Source: Deinandra increscens subsp. villosa (Eukaryota > Streptophyta > Magnoliopsida > Asterales > Asteraceae). From it: a stretch of DNA of 64,000 nucleotides. The stretch covers positions 18,110,354-18,174,353 of the forward strand of contig JBCNJP010000008.1 in assembly GCA_039602395.1 (NCBI GenBank), in the 5' to 3' direction. Below are positions 57,596-64,000 of this stretch, piece after piece; the first letter of the stretch is position 1; each line of letters begins with the position of its first letter. The notes below the pieces were generated by a model. It was not told the DNA's origin. It made no database searches and saw nothing but the letters and a program-made list of their open reading frames with translations. Both the position numbers and the translations under genes were made by a program.

Positions 57596-58075
57596 AACCA
57601 CGCTATATAAACAAGTTGGGACTAATGAGTCCCAATAAGGTGTGTATATAACCAATAAGTTGTGTTTAGGACCAATGATGGCCAAATAAGGTGTGTATAT
57701 AACCAATAGGTTGTGTTTAGGACCAATGATGGCCAAAAAGGTGTGTTTAGGGGCAAAAAGGGTCAATTGGGACCAATGAGCCCCAATAAGGTGTGTATAT
57801 AACCAATAAGTTGTGTTTAGGACCAATGATGGCCCAATAAGGTGTGTATATAATCAGTAGGTTGTGTTTAGGACCAATGATGGCTAATAAGTTGTGTTTA
57901 GGACCAATGATTGCCCAATAAGGTGTGTATATAACTAATTGGACCAAAAAGGTGTGTTTAGGGGCAGCAATGGTCTGTTGAGACCAATGAGTCCCAATAA
58001 GTTGGGTTTAAGACCAATGATGGCCTAATAAGGTGTGTATATAACCAATAGGACGAAAAAGGTCTGTATAGGGGC
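57596..58075. repeat. Minisatellite of ~45-65 bp units
   Basis: About eight degenerate units built from ggtgtgtatataaccaataag, ttgtgtttaggaccaatgatggcc and ggaccaatgagtcccaa-type blocks in varying order. It lies next to the 5' side of the CACTA gene, where subterminal repeats are common in that superfamily, though no terminal repeat confirms this. Minus-strand ORFs here (NLLVIYTPYW repeats) are repeat artefacts. Confidence 0.75.
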
Positions 58076-58078
58076 AAC

Positions 58079-58456
58079 TGTTAGAGCATATTCCTATGCT
58101 ACAATGTGTCTCGTGTAATGTATCTAAGTGAGCGTGTCATTGTGAGTCTAAGTGTAAACTTACCAAGGTGTACGTACCATATGGTACGCCGTACCAATTG
58201 GTACGCCCGTACCAATTGGTCTGGAACTTGGTACGCCAGTGGTAAGTTGATCACTATAAATAGGTTGACTAGGTTAGCATGTTGGAACTTGGTCATTTCA
58301 TCTACACTAAGTGTGTGTTTCCAAGTGTGTATGCTAGAGAGAGAAACCAAAGCCTTGTAATTGTTTTCTTGGTGAATCAATAAAACAAAGCTTATTTACA
58401 TTCTCGTACACTAGATTGACCGAATCATGCAGTAGTAAGATCGTTACTGTGTTTTA
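58079..58456 (+). repeat. 5' LTR of T copy H, fused across a PBS deletion
   Basis: TGTTAGAGCATATTCC to GTGTTTTAC. U3 palindromes are GTACCATATGGTACG and GTACCAATTGGTACG (58172-58200). TATAAATA at 58255-58262. The final CA and the PBS are missing: ttttac is joined directly to ttggttgctctactg, which lies downstream of the PBS in copies B and E. Confidence 0.8.
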
Positions 58457-58676
58457 CTTGGTTGCTCTACTGATGTGCTTTTGATCAATTTTCGGATTTT
58501 TAGAGAGAGAACGTTTGGGTTTCTTACGTTTTTCATCAAATTCTTCCAATTCCGAGTGTTTTCGAGGTGAAAAATGATTTCTGAGTGTTCCTGGAGTGAT
58601 TTTGCACCTTACTGAATCAAATTCCAGTTCCAAAAGTCAAAATCCGCAAAGATCAGTCGAAATCAGCTTCGAAAGC

Positions 58677-58870
58677 TTCTGGTCCGCTCGAAGAAATTTT
58701 GGTCCGCTGGTGGTCCGCTAGGCAATCTTCAAATTTGGTCCGTGGCAGTTTCAACGTACCATTTGGTCCGCCCCGTACCATTTGGTCCGCCGTACCAAAT
58801 CTGGTCCGCTGAGTACAAATTTGGTCCGCCGTACCATTTTGGTCCTCTGGGTACATTTGGTCCGCTGGCA
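58677..58870 (+). repeat. Leader array of TGGTCCG motifs in T copy H
   Basis: About nine exact TGGTCCG between LTR and gag, although the LTR of this copy carries mainly TGGTACG palindromes. Confidence 0.75.
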
Positions 58871-59046
58871 GTTTCTTAAAAGTGTCATAACTTTTGCATC
58901 GTAAATCGCTACGAGAGCCATAAGTACTCGAATCGATCGTCTCGACGAGCTCTGCATTGTTCGTTCAAAGTTGATCTTCAAAATCAGATTCTAAGACATT
59001 CATTTTCGAGTTTGAAGTTTTATTATCCAATTTCACAATTTTCAAA

Positions 59047-61298
59047 ATGTATACAATTGATGCATTTATTGAGAGACATAGTCAGAATGTGCCGAAGTTG
59101 ATAAATCTTGAAGATTATCATGGTTGGGCAACAAATTGTAGAGCATATATTGTTGACTTGGATAAACGGTTGTGGTTACCGATTTTAAATGAATATCAGT
59201 ATCCAACAACTTTTGGTGGTCAGTGTAAGATGATATGGAATTTTTCAATTGAAGAAAAGGAATCATATGATCAAAATGAAAAGGCCAAAGTACTTGTTCG
59301 GTTAGCTTTGCCTATAACTTTTAAAAATCAAGTCAGAGATTATGGAAACGCAAAGCTGATATGGGATTTTGTAAAGAAACAGTGTGAAGAACATATGTCT
59401 ACAATTACTCAGAAAACGGTTGATCAAGAGTTGAAGTTTAAAGGTAAAATTGAAGAATTAGTGAAAGAGTGCTCTAAGAAAAGAATTGGAGGAATGGAAA
59501 AATAAAATTCATGATGGTTACGAAGCAAAAATTCAACAGAGTGCATCTTCCTCGTGTACAACGTGTACTGATTTTGTTAAAATTAAGGAAGATTGGTTGA
59601 AAGAAAAAGAAGTGTTAATTGAAGAATGCAATAAAGCTAAAGCTAATGAAAAGGAAGCTGTTGAAGACTTTGATGCTTTATTTGCAAAATGTTATCCTCT
59701 TCAACAGAAATATGAAAATGTTAATAAAATTGCTGTCGAAACTGCTGATAGAGTAATTTAACTTCAGGAGAAACTCACAAAGTTGCGTGATGAAAAAGGT
59801 GAGGTTCAAAGTCAAAATGACATTTTGAAACAAGATGTTGCGTATTATAAGAAACAGGTAGAGAAGGTTAGTGCAGAAGTTCTTGCTGGATGTGATAGAA
59901 TGTATAGTCAAAAGCTTAAGTATAACGAGTTGTCTGAGCAATTTATTGCTTCTCAAAAGGAGTTACTTGAAGCTAATACAAAGGTTTCTGAGATAAATAT
60001 TGAAATGCTTGATCTTCAACGAAAACTTGAGAATTGCAATACATCAAGTGTGTTTCAGAATTATCTGTATCATAGGAACGAGATGGCAAACCAAGTAAAG
60101 ATGTTGATAATCATGAAGTTCCTGCTCAAGTGATTGATCTAAAAAAGCCATCTAATGATGATTTAAGTCAAACGTTGCAAGATTTTCCTGAAGGAGATGG
60201 TGTTAAGTCTGGAAAAGCACAAAAGTTAAAGACTAAGAAGAATAAAAAGGGGGTTGATTATTGCAAAGGATTGAAGTTTGATTCTAATTATACATTTCTT
60301 GATAAAGAAAAGATTTTTGAAGGAAATCTAGGTCATGTGAAGATTCCTGAATTTTCTGATATTGTGATTGATGAATCTTTACTAAATAAGGAAGTTGGTG
60401 TTAAAGCTATCAAAGATGAATTTTCTCGTCTAGCTTCACAAGGGCATTCTTTGAAAGAACATCCTAAGCAGAAGAATGGTGGTTTGGGATATGAAGGAAA
60501 AGAAGTTCTGATTAATGATTCCAACAAGAAGAAGTTGAAAGATGAGCAGAAAAAGAAACAGAAGGTGTTTACAGAGAAGAAGCCTCAGTTTTGGAAGAAG
60601 AAAGTATCTCCACCATGTGCAGATGAAAAGATTTCTTCTGAAGAGTCTTCTTGCATATCTGATGCTACACCACAAGGCGGTAAAAATTCAGATTCATTTG
60701 ATTCTGCTAATTCTAACAGGTTTGATCATCAAGATAAATTCTTTGGTTATGGAGATGATTCTGGTTTTTATGGTTCTCTAAAATGTTTTCCAACATTTCA
60801 GAAACCAAAGAAATTTAAACCTATGATTTCAAAAGTTTATGATGAATGGTCGACTGATCAGTTTGGAAAACCAATTTCAAACACTAAAATTAATCTCCGA
60901 CTGTGTTATGTTTGTTGTGAGAAAGGTCATTATGCAAATAATTGTCCTACGACAACTAACAATTCATCATCAAATGCCAAACATAAAAATATGTTGATCC
61001 TGATGGCATTATTTTTAGTGAACCAATGCCCAACACTACATTTTTCTGGAAAAAGAAACTTAACACAGACACGTTGGGTAGTAGTTCTGATTGTCACTCA
61101 TCAGTTGACAATGGTTCACTAGAAATGTTAAAACCAAAACAGGAATGGAGACCAAAGGTTGTCTCAATAGCCCACACTGATTTTGTTGAAGACACTGGAC
61201 GACCTATCTCCAATGTGGATGAGGGTCGGGGTTTTACAAACTTATTATTTATCCAGTGTGTGCAGGTATTTCAAGAAGACCTGTTAGTGATTGTCTAA
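59047..61298 (+). pseudogene. gag: Gag of T copy H, frame-shifted
   Basis: The first segment (59047-59505) begins MYTIDAFIERHSQNVPK and has the capsid motifs EDYHGWATNC and RLWLPI. Frame changes lead to coiled-coil segments 59486-59761 and 59783-60133, with a stop near 59759. Then comes the long open segment 60130-61122 (330 codons), with KQKNGGLGYEG, DATPQGG, DKFFGYGDDSGFY and the CCHC knuckle CYVCCEKGHYANNC. The tail (61026-61298) shifts frame again: DFVEDTGRPI. No pol follows. It is the closest relative of the fragment at 29612-30515. Confidence 0.8.
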
Positions 61299-61834
61299 TT
61301 GCTAACAGTGGAATACTTGTGGTTGATTTAAGTTAAAATGCATCGTTCCTATCTTTGAAACACAAATTTTTACAAAAATCATTTTCAAAAATGTGTCAAG
61401 TATTGATTGATCATTTTCATGTTTGTTTTTCATTTTCTTTCGTTCATATTTTTAGGGGGAGAAAATTTGAAAATTAAAAAAAATAGTGTTTGTTTTGAAT
61501 TTTAGGGGGAGAAATTGGAAAATATAAAAAAATGAAATGAAAAGTTGAGAAATTGATCCGACAAAAGCGAGAAATGATGGTACATCAGCATATACGTTAT
61601 CTTCCATGGATAGATTAAGTCTAAAGGCTGTAGGTACTTGCGTAATCTGTGAATGTGCATGACTAATCTGATATCTGCAAGTAAGATATAAACATAAAGC
61701 TTGCCTGATGATCTTTGGTTATTTGCTTCTTGATGAATGCTGTGTGATGATTCCAAAAATAGAATAAAGAGATATCCTGATGAATGCATGTTTTCATTTT
61801 GAAAGATTTAAACTTGTTTGATTTTCTTTATTTT
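61299..61834 (+). other. Post-gag segment of T copy H
   Basis: Non-coding. The conserved block GTGTGCAGGTATTTCAAGAAG starts at about 61256. Internal purine tracts tttagggggagaaaa lie near 61453 and 61503, as in copy E. Confidence 0.55.
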
Positions 61835-62073
61835 GTCAAACGATCGGACTTCCTCTACGTATCGAAAGATCGACCTGATTGTTGTTCGTTTGATGTTCTG
61901 CTTTATTTTCTTTGGTGTTTCGTATAATCCATCGGACTTTCTCTGCGTATACGGAAGTATCGACCTGATTGTTGTTGGATTATACAACTTCAACTTGTTT
62001 TGCTTTCTTATTTTCTCAAATACTTGGTCTTTCTCTACGGGTCCACAAGACCGACCTGATTGCTAGGTATTTG
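61835..62073 (+). ncRNA. Triple stem-loop cluster of T copy H (complete)
   Basis: Hairpin 1 (61835-61894): outer GTCAAACGA/TCGTTTGAT, inner ATC-GAAA-GAT. Hairpin 2 (61922-61985): outer GTATAATCC/GGATTATAC, inner ATAC-GGAA-GTAT. Hairpin 3 (62017-62073): outer CAAATAC/GTATTTG, inner GGTC-CACAA-GACC. All three keep the internal-loop flanks (GGACTTCCTCTACGT or close, and CGACCTGATTG). Confidence 0.75.
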
Positions 62074-62339
62074 AGGTTCTACTTTATTTTTACATGACTC
62101 ATCAAGGATGATTAAATCTCTAAGAAAGTTGGTTCTATATGATAAATATGATGATTTGCCAGTATTTCTGATTGAGTGGAGGCCGAGTTATCAGTGCATG
62201 ATAAAATTACCTTAAGCATATCTGAAAACGATAAAAAATGATTGGCGCATGCTGAAATAAACATAAATGTTGTATTTGCAATTATCTTGGCTTGCATGCT
62301 GATTAAGGCCGAAATTGAAATGTGCTAGATACGTTATGT

Positions 62340-62706
62340 TGTAGAAACGAGATAAGATCTTACTACTGCGTGTATCAATCAATCATAGCAACAACGGATG
62401 TAAATAAGAGAATTCTTATTGATCACTTGAAGATACAATGAAGTTCTCTCTAGTTTCTCTCTCTAGAAACACACACAGAAAGTGTAGAATGACTCAGAGT
62501 GTTCCCCCCCCCCCTTCACATTCTAACACGAACCTATTTATAGTAAGTGACATAGCACCCAGCGTACCAAACTGGTACGCCGGACCATATGGTCCGCTGG
62601 ACCATATGGTACGCCACCAACCAAATAGACACTACAACTCACTCTAAGACATGCTCACATAGATACAATACACGAGACACTCATAGCATAGGAATATGCT
62701 CTAACA
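62340..62706 (-). repeat. 3' LTR of T copy I (element continues into gap)
   Basis: 367 bp, TGTAGAAACG to GCTCTAACA, followed by a polypurine tract in reverse (aactcccccttaacg, 62707-62721) and 45 bp of 3' internal DNA matching copy A. An 11-C run lies at about 62504-62514. U3 palindromes are CCGGACCATATGGTCC-type (62579-62610). Confidence 0.85.
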
Positions 62707-62765
62707 AACTCCCCCTTAACGTGTAGTGTATCTATTCTCTAACTAAACTACAGTCTTCAATCTTC

Positions 62766-63265
62766 NNNNNNNNNNNNNNNNNNNNNNNNNNNNNNNNNNN
62801 NNNNNNNNNNNNNNNNNNNNNNNNNNNNNNNNNNNNNNNNNNNNNNNNNNNNNNNNNNNNNNNNNNNNNNNNNNNNNNNNNNNNNNNNNNNNNNNNNNNN
62901 NNNNNNNNNNNNNNNNNNNNNNNNNNNNNNNNNNNNNNNNNNNNNNNNNNNNNNNNNNNNNNNNNNNNNNNNNNNNNNNNNNNNNNNNNNNNNNNNNNNN
63001 NNNNNNNNNNNNNNNNNNNNNNNNNNNNNNNNNNNNNNNNNNNNNNNNNNNNNNNNNNNNNNNNNNNNNNNNNNNNNNNNNNNNNNNNNNNNNNNNNNNN
63101 NNNNNNNNNNNNNNNNNNNNNNNNNNNNNNNNNNNNNNNNNNNNNNNNNNNNNNNNNNNNNNNNNNNNNNNNNNNNNNNNNNNNNNNNNNNNNNNNNNNN
63201 NNNNNNNNNNNNNNNNNNNNNNNNNNNNNNNNNNNNNNNNNNNNNNNNNNNNNNNNNNNNNNNNN
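62766..63265. other. Assembly gap, 500 N
   Basis: Exactly 500 N. The body of copy I and most of the gag of element Q are hidden or lost here. Confidence 0.99.
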
Positions 63266-63395
63266 GTATGAATGGAGTTCCACATTTTGTAGTCGGTGCT
63301 TTTGCAGAAATCTCCATTATGAGTTTCCAGGTGTCGAAGTCATCAGGAGTAAATGTAGATGGTTTGTTAGTGTTGCCATTCCTTAGTTCACTCAT
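63266..63395 (-). CDS. gag: N-terminus of a copia-type Gag (element Q), cut by gap
   Basis: The visible 43 codons start MSELRNGNTNKPSTF and contain FTPDDFDTWKLIM, a start typical of plant copia Gag proteins in which a Phe/Trp motif precedes the capsid domain. The rest is hidden in the N gap, so intactness is unknown. Upstream lie a PBS (63507-63518) and LTR, fixing strand and identity. Confidence 0.6.
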
Positions 63396-63506
63396 TTTTA
63401 GAGATCAAGAATCGTAACAGTCTTATCTAAAACAAACAGAAACACCTTTAAGTAAGAAAAGTTTTAAAAAAAATATTCTTTAAAACATTGAAACACACGA
63501 GCCAAA

Positions 63507-63518
63507 GCTCTGATACCA
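63507..63518 (-). other. Primer-binding site of element Q
   Basis: gctctgatacca, the reverse complement of the tRNA-Met PBS, 2 bp from the LTR start. Confidence 0.85.
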
Positions 63519-63520
63519 CT

Positions 63521-64000
63521 TGTTGGATTGTGATTAGAACAGGCTAATCAGTCAAGTTACTTAAAGGTATCAAACAAGAAAGGCGGAATCAGACTTGTTT
63601 GTGTTTATGTTTGAAATGCTGTTGATCGATAACATTAACTAATAAACAAGAAGTAAAGTAGTTGAGCGTAAGATATCAATTCCAAGCACTACAATATTAT
63701 TACTTCTCAGATGTTTACAAAGAGTTATAAACAGATGAACAATAAAGTTAGTCGATGTGTAAACAAGAGAAATACAAGTAATATATATACTGCAAGGAGG
63801 AAATAAAAGATAATCTTTTATTTCCATTTAGCTACTAGGCTAAATAAACTAATCATATCTACTCCAAAAGTTGTTGTACTACAGGCATGGGCGCCGTGAA
63901 TAGTTGAGCAACTGCTTTCTGATAGCTTTACTGCCTTGAAACTTGAACCGAGTAGATAAGTCAAACTTCCGGAGTAACTTAGGGAGAAGTTCCGGAGTAA
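63521..64000 (-). repeat. 5' LTR of element Q (partial)
   Basis: Starts TGTTGGATTGTG next to the PBS and runs past the window edge. Sequence around 63880-64000 has repeated ttccggagtaac motifs. No coding content. Confidence 0.65.

Larger units (their letters stand above)
58079..62339 (+). mobile_element. Family T copy H (5' LTR to 3' region, lacks 3' LTR)
   Basis: The 5' LTR is 58079-58456. The PBS is deleted. Leader array 58677-58870, degraded gag 59047-61298, stem-loops 61835-62073 and 3' internal DNA to 62339, where copy I is inserted. Gag belongs to the A-like subtype, whereas B and E form another subtype. Confidence 0.8.

Noticed and set aside
57557..57947. Repetitive minus-strand ORFs reading NLLVIYTPYW
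   Set aside because: Translation of a minisatellite; the frames shift with the repeat and no gene signals are present.
61835..62073. Hammerhead or other known self-cleaving ribozyme
   Set aside because: The internal loop has CCUGAUUG, not CUGAUGA, the GAAA is a tetraloop of the inner stem, and only two stems are present. I also could not match twister or pistol conserved cores.

Overview
The window looks like intergenic heterochromatin of a large plant genome, and I find no host gene in it. The evidence is Ty1-copia Gag proteins with CCHC knuckles, LTR primer-binding sites complementary to initiator tRNA-Met, a decayed Athila-like Ty3-gypsy polyprotein and a TNP2-type CACTA transposase. A eudicot is likely. 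I suspect Asteraceae, but the sequence does not prove it. Two runs of exactly 500 N (31098-31597 and 62766-63265) are assembly gaps.

Layout. 1-11130 is a minus-strand gag-only copia element (family N, copy N1), interrupted by a structurally complete second element (family T, copy A, 2892-8432, target duplication aaatt). 11439-19451 is T copy B, with a hAT-like MITE inside its gag (13964-14251) and a rearranged T-related insertion C (16063-19415). 19452-29611 is a stack of three further gag-only or non-coding elements (J, K, L), each with its own short-motif leader array. 29612-33112 is a T-related element F/M, broken by other LTRs and a gap. 33113-36357 is a second N copy (N2). 36358-44937 is mostly non-coding DNA of a Ty3-gypsy element with solo LTRs and a degraded Athila-like pol. 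44938-46030 is the 5' end of T copy D, followed by a second GGTACC-rich hAT-like element. 46982-57140 is a CACTA TNP2 gene on the minus strand, split by the complete T copy E (48659-55243, duplication cttgt). 57590-58075 is a minisatellite. 58079-62339 is T copy H, 62340-62706 the LTR of T copy I, and the window ends in the 5' end of another copia element (Q).

Biology. Apart from the gypsy remnant, no reverse transcriptase or integrase was found. At least four copia-like families here (N, T, K, L) carry gag but no pol. They match the known class of non-autonomous gag-only LTR elements, which must borrow pol in trans. The T-family Gag is unusually long, with a long coiled-coil region and, in copies B and E, two CCHC knuckles.

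The most striking signal is a set of three consecutive RNA-like stem-loops, each 57-68 nt. It lies between gag and the 3' LTR of five T-family elements: copy A 4106-4345, insertion C 17640-17881, F 30640-30847, copy E 53801-about 54020 and copy H 61835-62073. Outer stems are variable but complementary, with compensatory changes. A conserved asymmetric internal loop encloses a short inner stem, and the loop of hairpins 1 and 2 is a GNRA tetraloop in nearly every copy. I do not recognise this motif as a known ribozyme or packaging signal. It is my best candidate for an undescribed system.
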